Shown: piece by piece, positions 49,335 to 59,889 of the stretch
Layout: the number at the start of each line of letters is the position of its first letter
Position numbering within the stretch: position 1 is the first letter of the stretch
Origin: Bryoerythrophyllum caledonicum
Taxonomy: Eukaryota; Streptophyta; Bryopsida; Pottiales; Pottiaceae
Direction: 5' to 3'
NCBI GenBank assembly: GCA_963971425.1
Contig: OZ020525.1
Coordinates: forward strand, 1,550,001-1,614,000
Length of the DNA stretch: 64,000 nt
Translations under genes and position numbers: made by a program
Notes under the pieces: model-generated
Told to the model about the DNA's origin: nothing
Databases searched by the model: none
What the model saw: the letters and a program-made list of their open reading frames with translations, nothing else

Positions 49335-49790
49335 GTGTCTCGGTGCCAAGATCATTTGATTTCTATGAATTATTTTGTGGTAGGTTCTAGTCATTTGTTC
49401 TCAATCTTGATGATTTCAAATTCTTAGAGCTCTATATGAGGTATCTCGGTGCCGAGATCATTTTATTATTATGAATTATTTTGTGGTAGGTCCTAGTCAT
49501 TTGTTGTCAAGCTCGATGATTTCAAATTCTTAGAGCTCAATATGAGGTATCTCGGTGCCGAGATCATTTTATTACTATGAATTATTTTGTGGTAGGTCCT
49601 AGTCATTTGTTGTCAAGCTCGATGATTTCAAATTCTTAGAGCTCAATATGAGGTATCTCGGTGCCGAGATCATTTTATTATTATGAATTATTTTGTGGTA
49701 CGTCCTAGTCATTTGTTGTCACTTTTGATGATTTCAAATTCATAGAGCTTAATATGAAGTGTCTCGGTGCCAAGACCCTAATTTTTACGA
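49335..49790. repeat. 106-bp tandem repeat containing the TCTCGGTGCCGAGA palindrome
   Basis: Four full units and part of a fifth start at 49335, 49441, 49547, 49653 and 49759, each exactly 106 bp apart. Each begins with GTRTCTCGGTGCC. The palindrome CTCGGTGCCGAG is perfect in the central three units (49445, 49551, 49657) and mutated (GTGCCAAG) in the first and last. Confidence 0.95.
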
Positions 49791-50454
49791 GAATTTATTG
49801 TGAACTCTATGTGCATTGGTCAGTTTAGGGAACCACATGACAAATTATTTATTTTTCCTTAGAATGTGTTACGTCCACAGTGGAAATTACCTAGGCATTG
49901 CACGGGTGTCACCAGGGTATTACATAGGTATCCCATATTCAAATCTCGTAACTTTCGTCAAACCTTGGGGCAATAACAACAGTAAAATTTAGCTACACGT
50001 AAACCGATGTTAGAATACCATAGTATACGATGATAAGTGTATAGTGTAATACGAAGAGCTCACGATATAATACGGCGATATAATACGTATATCTAAATTT
50101 TACCGCCTAGGTGATTTCCATCCACAGTGGAAAATCACCTAGGCATTGCCATCCAAAGTATCTCTGAATAATACCAAAGAATGATACCAATTGTTGTTCA
50201 ATAGTCATATTCTCGTCCAATCGTCATACTCTCGTCCAACCTAACAGTTCTCGTCCAACCTTATCAGGTTCATGAACCTCAACACCTCACACTGGAATCA
50301 CTGCATTCAATCTTCACAAGCTCAATGATCTCAAACCGTGCTTCCTCCGTTGCACCAGGGCAGAGCCGTGACTTTCAATCATGAATCGAAGTTGCATACT
50401 TTTGCTTACATTGTTTAGAAGGTCTCGGTTACATTGGTGACAGTCCCTTACTAT

Positions 50455-50978
50455 CTCGGTGCCGAGGTATGTTGATACAGGTGGTATTGATCTTCGTGGG
50501 TCGTCGTGACTTGGTTGGTGACGGCCCTTTACTATCTCGGTGCCGAGGTACTTTCAAAACATGTTTTAGATAACACTAGTACGAAAGTGGGAAAAATAAC
50601 CGCCCTACATTTTTTGGAATTTTTGGGCGTGTAATACACTGTTGGAAGCGCATTTTCAAGACCTTTCCAATGGTGTATTACACTTCCAAAACTTCTAAGA
50701 ACTGAAGAAGTTATGAGCAAAAAACTGCGGCAGCCCAAACCATGAACAATGTAATAGAATTCTGGCAGCGTGGTCAAAAGAACGGCAACATGAAAATGAA
50801 TGCGGTTTTTTTTTCCACTTTTGTACTAGTGTAAGTGTGTATGGAGAGGTTGGATCGGAAGCGACGCAGTGCCGAGCCACATCAATCTTCAGCACTTCGG
50901 TTGTCACCGAGATATATTGGTTGGATTGAGTTTGTTGCGGTGCTGTGAAGAGCACTTTTGTACTGTCTCGGTGCCGAG
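50455..50978. repeat. Further CTCGGTGCCGAG palindromes
   Basis: Perfect 12-bp palindromes at 50455-50466, 50536-50547 and 50967-50978, outside the 106-bp array. A variant CTCGGGGCCGAG lies at about 48552. All fall between the 5' ends of the transposase and methyltransferase-like genes of the nested element, so they may be binding sites in its divergent control region. Confidence 0.75.
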
Positions 50979-51019
50979 ACCCTTGTTCAAGTCAAAACAA
51001 CCGCGTGATCTATAGCCAC

Positions 51020-52855
51020 CTGTATTGGATGCCCCCAAAGTTGCTACGGCACAAATAACAACTCAGAAAGGGAAGAGAAAGGCAACAACAACAACAAAGG
51101 CTACAAAGGCAACAAAGTCATCCAAGTCATCCAAGTCATCCAAGGCATCTAAAGCTTCAAAGGTAACATAGACTTCTACTGCAACTATTATTCCAGTCAG
51201 GTGATTGCATCACCTAATTTATTGAATTTAGTAGATTCATCAATTCCTTCTTAGGCCACTAATGCCAACCAAGTTTATTAAACCAATATTTAGGCCAAGA
51301 AAAATGTCAATACTACCTGTATTGCTTCTTCCTCTATGGTCTCTTCAACAAAAATTCTTGTTGAAAATCTTTCAATTTTCACATTGATGGAATCTGGAAG
51401 CAATCATCCTCTTATGAAGAAGATGCATGATTTTGTTCTAACGGTATGTAGCATCATTCATAATCATTTACATTGCTATAACTAGTATTTAATTTGTTAT
51501 AATTTTCTAGAGTAATTTATTGCCTTCTTGAGAGTGATAATTTTTTGGAGTAGTTAATTGATGTTTGTTATATTTTATATGTGTAGGTTGGAAAGGGTCA
51601 AGGAACTCAGGTGCGTTTTGCATTGTGCCCTCGTGATGGATTTGATCTCATCATTATTGATATTCTCGATGGTTTACCGGTTCCAAAGATTTCATTTGTT
51701 ACGAATGACATTCTGCAGTGGAATACATATAATGTGTCTGAATTGGAAGCTATCTTCGAATTTGCTCATTACTATTTGCAAAGTCATGCATCTTTACTTA
51801 TCTTTATGTCTGAATCAATGACCATTTGAGGAGACGTACGTACATATGCAAAGACTTATGACTTCAAAATCATCAAAGCTTGGTGGGGCATCAATGAGCT
51901 TCAATTGACATCTCCAACAAACTAGTCAATGTTGGTGTCTTTCCCTATCTCTACTCTTTCCATGTTATTTTCCCACTTATTTGTTTTAACAACAAGACTG
52001 TTTTTGGGTAGACACGACGTTTTTACATCCTCCTCCTTGTTCATGATTCGCATCAAGTTCTCAGTTCTCCTTTCAACAAGATCAACCACTCTTGGATGGC
52101 AATACCAACCTTGGCAAGGATGATGTTCTTTTCAACTTTGTATCAGTAACATCACAACTTGTGAATGGAATTGTTCCTTAGAGAGGAGGCCAGGAGAAAG
52201 ATCCAATTTTATTACAAATTTTAATTCAAGTTCTGACTAAGCCAGGTGGTGTCATTCTTGATGCCTATGCTTCTTCAGGTAATTTTGATACATTTGATGT
52301 TTAAATCTTTGATGATATAGAGTTCCATTAATATTTTCCTTTTAAATTTAGGAGCCTCAATTCACGCTTGCTACCGCTTAAGTCGCCATTTGGTTGTTTT
52401 TTAGACGGATCGTGTTATTTTTGAGGCCATCCTCGCACCACTTCGAGATGCATCACTTCGAGACGCGCCACCATTGGTAGAGATTGTTGTGTCTTCACAA
52501 GCGGATATTGATTTGGAGAGGGATGATATTTCTGTCCGTCATGTTGCAAAACAAAACCGTTTGAGAAAATAACTTGTGAATTATTATTTTCTTGCATTCT
52601 TTTAAATATTTTAAAGTTCAGCGTTGACATTATTGTTTGACTCATTGTAGATTGATAGCGGACGCCGAAGCACCTCCTAAACCGTTTCTACTTCCTTCGC
52701 ATATAGAAGACTTAGCTCAATTATTAGCTACTTTACCATCTCCTAGTCCATCGTATGGGACACGTCGTTATGACCCTCGTATTGTTCAATTTGTGAACAT
52801 TGAAGCGATTGAGGCTAGCGAGGATAGTAATGATAGTTTTAATTCTACTTTCTAA
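51020..52855 (+). pseudogene. Decayed spliced gene resembling N6/N4 amino-methyltransferases
   Basis: Exon-like pieces in order: a Lys/Ser/Thr-rich leader ending at about 51160 (TKATKATKSSKSSKSSKASK); SIFTLMESGSNHPLMKKMHD to 51450; VGKGQGTQVRFALCPRDG with FDLIIIDILDG (51589-51829); a decayed middle with stops; EKDPILLQILIQVLTKPGGV with ILDAYASSG at 52200-52279, donor gtaatt; then ASIHACYRLSRHLVVF, a stop in place of a likely Glu, and TDRVIFEAILAPL from 52352. The order (DLII-type motif first, D-x-x-x-S-G S-adenosylmethionine motif near the C terminus) resembles beta-class DNA amino-methyltransferases. The DPPY-type catalytic motif is not intact (DILDG). Stops and frameshifts show that this copy is dead. 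Confidence 0.5.
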
Positions 52856-53718
52856 TTTTGCTATAGTCATGTACTTCTTCATTTCAAAACTTTCTTTGTT
52901 CACTTTGTACGTGTCTTTTACATTGCAGTGTTCCTTTCATATGTAGTACTCAGTTTCATGTTCTTGTCTTCCTAACTTGTAACTTGTATTCATTATATTA
53001 TCCATTTTATTTTCTATACTTTAATTTTTCAATAGATATTAGCATAGCTTGTGAAAGATAAATAACAAATATTATAATTTAAAATAAAAACTAAGTTATA
53101 TGATTAGTTTGTAAACTCTAGACAGCATTCTATTAGTATCAGATTTCTCAGACTCTGGAAATACTACAATTAATATAGACATAAATCAAAGCATTTCAAA
53201 TACATACCAATTATTGTCTTTTAAAAAATGATATAGGTTAGAGAGAAATAGATAATTTCATGAACGTAACAAAAAACAATTTGGAAAGAATAAACAATAA
53301 TGAATAATTTATTTTTTGGTCAAATTGATTTATATAATAAAAGGCAAGGCCATAATAGAAAAAATAAGTAACAAGTATATTCAAAAATATAAGAATGAAA
53401 TGGTAAAAACATATATCACAGCACCTTATAATTGATAGCACTAAAAGGAGTTGTCAAAATACGGGGACCAATGTGAGACTAAAATGAGAATAGATACTAA
53501 CACAATGAAATTAGAAGCATATTTACACGGATATAGGCATTACATCATATATAGGTTGTACAAATTTTCCACGGATATAGACTTTCATACTGCTATTTTT
53601 CCACAGTTCTCCGATCATATACAAAAAAAAATAGGGTATTTTTTTGTGACTATCATTGCTCATAGCTCACCGCTCACCGCTCACCACTCATCGCTCATGG
53701 CTCATAGCTCATGCCCTA

Positions 53719-54716
53719 GCAATCCTGTGGCACTACCACAAGACTCCTCGGAGTTGGCGGCCATGTCATTCCTTGACCGGATGCTGGAACGTTTTTGAGC
53801 CCCAGCTGAGGTGTTGACTAACCAAGGGCGTGAGTTCTTTGGTGCTTTCAAGGCTTTGTGTACCAAAGCTTTGGTTGACCACCGGACCACTTCTCGGGAT
53901 CATCCGGAAGCAGACGGTTTGGCGGAGCGTGTGGTTCAGACGGTTAAGCGTGGACTACGGAAGTATGGATTACTTCAGGGTGGCCACCGTGATTGGGATC
54001 TCATGATACCATGGATCGCCATGCAATACCGGTTTAGCCGGCAGACCTCTTTGGCCGCTTTCAGTCCGTATCGGTTGTTGTACGGATGGGAGCCAATTCT
54101 ACCCAATTTTATACGGGAGAAATTTGCCCCAGTTGTGGACTTCAATGATCCAGAGGTCTGGATCCAGTGTCTATGTGATCGGACGGAGTTCTTCAAGCGG
54201 GCCATGCCAATGGCCATGGAGAATTTATCCATCGCTCAGCATCGCGACACGTTACCGTACGCTCGCATTCACAATGGCGCTTACCGACCTTAGTTGCGGC
54301 GTTTCTTCACTGGAGATTACGTTTATCTGCAGCGTGAGGCGCCTACGATGTTGGACGTCAAGGCCGGGCGCACCATTCTTCGTGTGAAGGATGTGTTGCC
54401 CAGTGGCATCTTGTTGCTGGAAGGCAAAGATGGCCGGGAGTGTCGGGAGTACTCCAAAAATTGCACGCCCTGCCATTTGCCATTGATGGCTTCGTGCATC
54501 TAGAGTTGGCCGTTGTGCCACAAGGTCTTCCGTGTTTTGTGAGTGGTGAGAAGAAGGTTGCGGCTACCATGTTATTATGCGACCGTTGTCAGCGTGGATG
54601 GCATATGGCTTGCTTGACACCGCCCCTCTCTACTCTACCGTCTGGGGATTGGACTTGCTCTCGTTGTCAAAGGTCTTCGAGCGACGTTTCAGCCAATGAA
54701 ACGGCTTGAATTCCTC
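53719..54716 (+). pseudogene. Ty3/gypsy integrase, C-terminal part, ending in a PHD finger
   Basis: The integrase core resumes with VALPQDSSELAAMSFLDRML, a stop codon, then APAEVLTNQGREFFGAFKAL, where the usual catalytic LTDQG is LTNQG (Asp to Asn). HPEADGLAERVVQTVKRGLR supplies the catalytic Glu, and YRFSRQTSLAAFSPYRLLYG is the typical end of the core. After a stop at 54291 come an SH3/chromo-like segment (GDYVYLQREAPTMLDVKAGR, then VLPSGILLLEGKDGRECREY) and, in a shifted frame, a PHD finger: CFVSGEKKV, MLLCDRCQRGWHMACLTPPL, SGDWTCSRC. The first CxxC pair is CxxS here. The element is inactive. Confidence 0.82.
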
Positions 54717-54915
54717 GTGGCTTGTCACTGTGTGGTGCGTTGCCATCCAGTTGGAGTTTCCTGGTTTCAATTCAGGGATAGGCAACGTGGAGATTGACCA
54801 AGAGATTGGCAACAAAGTTGCTTAAGGCGATAAAAGATGGGGCTCACATTGCACCCGGCCTACCCTCTCTTTGTAACTTCTCCATATGCTTATTGATTCG
54901 GCGACGGGCAACATT

Positions 54916-55463
54916 GTTTTAGTGTATGTTTTTTGTTTATTTGATGTTGATTAGGAGTCTCGATCTATTGTGGTTATCGATCTTTCTTTACACGACAGCT
55001 GTCACGGGATGTGGCATCAAGGGCCACTCCGTATCGCTGTGTTTTAGCGTAGGTTAGTTGTTACTAATCTATGGGTGTTTAGGGACGTATGGCGGCGCAC
55101 CCAATTCATCCATGGATGACTTTCATCCATTTAGGATTGCACCTGTGTACGTATAGTGTCGCATTTGTCCTTGACTTGACGTCTTTGTCAAGTCAAGCTT
55201 TGTGAGTGAGTTAGAGAGTGTTGGTGAGTTCCTTCGCTTGTAAATGATGTGATTTCATTTGTGAAGGCTCCGCATTCTTCTACTGCTACTTGCACTCGTT
55301 GATTCTGCCTTTGTGGTGTGCGAGACGCTTGACTACTTAGTGACTTGCTATCTATTCCTTGAGGGTGTATTACATATACTAGTTTTAGTGTATGTTTTTT
55401 GTTTATTTGATGTTGGTTATGACTCTCAATCTGTTGTGGTTATTGATCTTTCTTTATACGACA
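54916..55463. repeat. 82-bp direct repeats 466 bp apart
   Basis: 54916-54997 and 55382-55463 share GTTTTAGTGTATGTTTTTTG, a GATCT-T-TCTTTA block and an ACGACA end at roughly 90 percent identity. They may be pieces of a long terminal repeat of the gypsy element or a local duplication. The segment between them starts near TGTCACGGGATGTGGCAT. Confidence 0.65.
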
Positions 55464-56095
55464 ACATACCTCTTGAGAATTCATAGTATAAATAACTACT
55501 TATTTAGAACTTACTTATCACACAAGATTGGACAGTGGATCCTACCTCCCTTGAAGCTAGTTGATTAGACTCTCAAGTTTGTAAAAGTATTTGTTTCTAT
55601 TTATGCATATTGTTTATTATTAGTATTTTTGTACTTGCATGTAGTAAGTCGTATTTTTCCTAAGTTTTATGTATGGGTACTTGATATAAGGTCTTTGTAG
55701 ATTAGGTTAGGAAAACACCCTATTCAATAAGGTCAAGTGCGTGAACTAGAATGTTTAAAAAGTTAAACATAAGAGAGCAGAGTCTTATGAGAATGAACTT
55801 GTAATCAGGTTACTTGAGTGATAGTATGCGCGTGAGTAAAAGCCTTAAGTGGGAGTGTTAGAAGCTTATGGTATATGATAATTAGAATATAAATCATTAT
55901 TCTTATTAATGCAATTGTATTGTTTAAAGCCTTACCAAAATCAAAATGAGCAAAGTAAATGACATTCCTACTTAATGCTATCATGGACCCTAGGTGAAGA
56001 TCGGAAAGACCTCACGGGTCTTTAGAATGAAACTTTTGATGAAGGCAAGATCCATGATAAGCTTAAGGTTTGATGAAGGTTTGATGAAGGTTTGA
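55464..56095. other. Unassigned AT-rich DNA
   Basis: No gene or clear repeat. A triple GATGAAGGTTT run occurs at about 56067-56096, just before the LINE fragment. Confidence 0.4.
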
Positions 56096-56440
56096 TGTCT
56101 TTGATTCCTAAATTTAGTTCTAAAACCAATGCAAAGAGTTATTATCCAGTTTTGGTTTTATATAGTACGTACAAGATTATCCGAGAGACTCTCGCTAACA
56201 GACATCAACCATTTCTACTAGGATAGATTTGGCCTACACTAACATGTTTTGTCAAGGAAAGGTTTATTCTTGACAACATCTTTACAGCCTTTGAATTGCT
56301 GGAGTAGGCAAAAGAGAGCAAACAAGATCTAGATATTCTATTTTTGGACATGAAAAAGCTTATGATAGGGTTAACTGGGAATTGCTCTAGGATGCAATGA
56401 GAACCATAAGATCACGTGAAGAATGGATGAGATGGTCGTT
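56096..56440 (+). pseudogene. LINE (L1-type) reverse-transcriptase fragment
   Basis: One plus-strand frame reads LIPKFSSKTNAKSYYPVLVL, YKIIRETLANRHQPFLLG, a stop, FVKERFILDNIFTAFELLE, a stop, then AKESKQDLDILFLDMKKAYD and RVNWELL. RFILDNI and FLDxxKAYDRV are conserved in plant L1-like reverse transcriptases (domains 2a and A). Only about 110 codons survive, with three stops. No YADD box or poly(A) end was found. Confidence 0.82.
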
Positions 56441-58043
56441 GACGTTATACCAAGTGTAAGGTTCGACGCGTTGGAGGGTTTGTGGAGGTTGGTTTATACG
56501 TTGTAAACCAACTAGGAGGTTAAACGGCCCAAGGAAGACCTAGATGCTAGCTCTAGTTATTAACCCCTAAAAATCCTTGTGTTCTTGGGAGCTCGAAAAC
56601 CAAAAATTGCGAATTTCTACCACCTTGTTGGAATTGAGGTATGGTCAATGTATTTACTGTTTTTTAGTACTTTCAACCGTAGGATCTTGAACCTGGCTAC
56701 TATGGAATATACTATGTCAAATTTGAGCCGTTGGATGTGCACCATTTGTGAGATTATAATGTTCAAAGTTGATGCAAAACTTTTTTTGGGCATTGTTTAA
56801 AAGACATAGTCTACTTTGTGCAAAGGAAAACTTGATGATTGCTACACCAATAATTTTTCTCATATTTTTTTCCATGTGGAGAATCATGTTTTGAATGCCT
56901 ATACAAAATTTTAGAGACTCATTTGGCTTATTGGACCTTCATGCAAATTATTTTCCAGCAGAAGGTATAAAAACGGTGATTTGGAAAAACATGCATCACG
57001 TTTATTGTATTTAATTTAGGAAAAAAATAAACGGTGAGTAGGTACCTCTTTAAGTTTGTGAATTTTGGGAAAAATTAATTTTGAAAAATTATTAAATCTC
57101 AAATTTTGACGAATTTTGAAAGAAAAAAATGTAATATTGTGGAAAACTTTGAAACTTGTTGTTGTAATTTTTAAAGGCTGCCCTTGCAGAATTGGTAAAA
57201 GGTTCAACATGGGTCACTTGGAAATTTGAACAGAAACTTAGTTATGAACATATTAGCAAAAAAACATTTCAAAAAAATGTTGAAAATAAAAAGTTTTTTT
57301 CTGCCCGCCCAAAGGTTGAAAACTAAAATTTGAGTAAATAAGCTCAAAAATTGGAATTCGACTTTGCAAATTGTTGCACATACACCTTGTAGTATAGAGA
57401 ACATCCCGGAAAAATCTTTTGCAAAAATATTAAGTTTAACCCCTTGAACTAGGCTGCCTGAAATAGCAAAAAGCCATTTTGGCTTTCAAGGATCTTTAGG
57501 GGTTAATTAGAGTTAGTATTAGGGTCTTTTGACTTTTAGGGCATTGTTGGTGTCTTTTGACACCTCATTTGGGACGTGGAGTCCAAATGACCTCCACGTG
57601 TAGTGTGAGGAGACCCATCTTTCTCAAGTTGAGTCTCCTACGTGATGGAGTGAGAGAGTGCGTGCATGCGTGCACTTCTTAAACTTCATTGTTATTATGC
57701 GACCATTCTTTAAGAATGGCATTGGCTTGACTATGTGTAGTTTATGAGTATTTTCTACTTGTTTATTACTTGAGAAAGATCATCACTAAGATATGAGTGT
57801 ATTCCTAGTGATTTAGTGACACTTAAAACCCTCAAAATGTTGTGTTTAGGGTGTTTTTGAGCAATGTTTTAGTGCTGAAATTTTGTTGCAAAACCTCAAG
57901 TGTGCTTAGCTAAGCGGATGAAATCCATTGGATAAGGGTGAGAATGAGTGGCGGATGTCAACTCTAAGCCAATCCAAGTGGATGATAGTCCGTTGACCTT
58001 TGACTTCATCCATACTTTCTGTGAGGATCTGTAGATCCGCTAC
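56441..58043. other. AT-rich DNA without recognisable genes
   Basis: Open frames at 56579-56800 and on the minus strand at 57016-57404 are composition-driven. The sequence at about 57840-58043 may be the decayed 5' leader of the La-motif fragment that follows. Confidence 0.35.
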
Positions 58044-58572
58044 GTGCACGCAGCAGAGGTAGTCGCGAACTCTGGAGTCGACAGGAGAGAGGTGCGAGTT
58101 TGTTCGCGTGTGCATGGAGCACCGGCGTTCGTTCCGAAGGGGTGGCAGATCGCTTTTTCTAGTTCACTACTGGGGCCCGGTGAAGGACTAGGGTTCAGCC
58201 CCCCGGCGCTTGTGCAGGCTCCATCGTCTATGATTTCGGCGTCTGTAGTGGCACCTACAAGTGCAGGTGCAGCGTCTTCGGCAAGAATGGTTGAGGCGTT
58301 GGTTGTTCCTGCGGAGGAGCATGTTTCGGAGTCGCCAATCGGTGTCGAGAAGTCCTAGTCGAAGGACGAGGCGGATGTAGGAGAGGTGGTGGCGTCGTGG
58401 GAGCGTGGCGGGGATGCTGAGCAGGGCTAGGGTCTTGCGGTGACTTCGAGAGCGGGAAGGAAACCCGTGGTGACGGAGGAGCTAAAGGCAAAGATCGTGA
58501 AGCAGGTGGAGTTTTATTTCAACGACATGAACCTGCCATCGGACAATTAGCTGATGAAATTATAAGCAGGTA
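58044..58572 (+). pseudogene. LARP6-like first-exon fragment (La motif)
   Basis: La-related proteins bind RNA through a La motif. After a low-complexity Ala/Ser/Val-rich leader (an SSMISASVVAPTSAGAASSA region) with two stops, the plus strand reads VVTEELKAKIVKQVEFYFND and MNLPSDN, then TAG, then LMKL. This matches the start of a La motif (E-x-Y-F-S-D-x-N-L pattern). The end, AAATTATAAGCAG|gtattt, looks like a former exon end coding LMKFISR with one T lost. It is a broken gene fragment; the rest of the La module is not found downstream. Confidence 0.72.
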
Positions 58573-58837
58573 TTTAGAGGAGTGGACTTTTCTGGTTTTC
58601 GGGATGGAGAGTGTAGGTGAGGAGAGGTCGAGGTAGAATGCGAGAAGTGTGCATGTGAGGACGCAATGAGTGCGGTTTGGGAGTTGTTGCGAGATCTTGA
58701 TGTGTGTGAGGAAAGGACGGGTGAGGGAGTGATTCTGTGAGGTGAGGGGTTGTGCACAGGCAGAAGCGGCGGGAGATTCAACACACACAGACACGGGGTC
58801 TATGTGTACAGACGCGGCACAGTCGCTGTTTGCGCGG

Positions 58838-59660
58838 TGACCTATCTAGACTCTGCAATCTACCCGACTCCGTAACTGTGGTACCCTACCCGGCTCCGTA
58901 ACTGTGGTACCCTACCCGGCTCCATACCTACGGTACCCTACCCGGCCATACTTATACCTTGCCCTTACTGGTACCCTACTCTATACCCGCTTAGTGAGAT
59001 GACACCCAACTTGTACACGATATCTGGGTCTGATACCCTTATCCAGACCTGATACCCGGTTTTCAGCTTGTACCCGGACTAGTAGTTGGTATCCGGTTTG
59101 AGTTGATATCCAACATTTGGGTAGATATCCGGTGTTGGATCTGATACCCTGTTATCATACTGGTACCCTGATCTATTTGCTACTTGTACTCGGTCTTCTG
59201 GTTTATGGTTTATACCCTACTGTTGCTCTATACCCGGATATGATATAATACCCGATCCTCGCAGCTCATACCCGGCATACCGATTTATATCCGGACCGTT
59301 GATTGGTATTCGGCAGTGGTAATGTTACCCGGTTTTGTCCATGCTACCCAGTCTTTGTGCTGAGAACCGGCCCTTGTGACTAATACCCGTATCCGCATTT
59401 ATACCCGATACCCGGTTCAGGTGTTAGTACCCGGTTCAGTGGTTGAGACTGGGCAGGAGTGGTACCCGAGTTGCTTGGTTTATACCCGGCCCCTTGGTTG
59501 TTGACTGGCTATGGGGTTGATGACATGCAATCGGATTGATAACCGACAGTCGGGTTGATGACCGGCTGTGGGGGTTGATAACCAAAATTGGGACTGATAA
59601 CCGGTAGTAAGTAACACCCGCTTGGTTGCAGATACACGGGTTTATGGTATGTGCCCAGAT
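58838..59660. repeat. Diffuse TACCCGG-type repeat region
   Basis: More than thirty irregular copies of TACCCGG, TATACCCGG or GATACCCG over about 800 bp. The left end has three closer copies of a 26-bp unit (GGTACCCTACCCGGCTCCGT). The origin is unclear; it lies between the La fragment and the gag region of the last retroelement, where a long terminal repeat or leader might be expected. Confidence 0.75.
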
Positions 59661-59889
59661 TTGCACACGTTACCTAGTTCCGTTGTAGATATGCGGCTGC
59701 TATATCTCGTCACCCGTAGCTTCTTCTCGTAAACGGAAAATCTGTACGATACCCGCAGTGGGACTGTATTTGTGGTTGCCATATTCGTATGAGGTCAGGA
59801 AGGGCTTGCATGTGAGGTCATGTGAGGATCAAGGTTGATTATGAGGAGGTTGAGAGGTGATTGCATACTCACAGCACCTAGTGGAAGGT

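Larger units (their letters stand above)
45243..53718. mobile_element. 8.5-kb DNA element with ATGAGCC-array termini, nested in the integrase
   Basis: The left end reads TAGGGTGTGAGCCATGAGCC and the right end, reversed, TAGGGCATGAGCTATGAGCC. Both lead into arrays of ATGAGCC/GTGAGCG units (45249-45305 and 53656-53713) and weakly similar AT-rich arms. The flanking integrase shows TGTGGCACTACC on both sides (45222-45233 and 53726-53737), which may be an 11-12 bp target duplication offset by a few bases from the visible ends; that length would suit a MULE-like element. The interior has a decayed transposase (minus) and a decayed methyltransferase-like gene (plus). Confidence 0.72.

Noticed and set aside
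49335..49790. CRISPR-like array
   Set aside because: The units are contiguous 106-bp tandem repeats without spacers, in a eukaryotic transposon.
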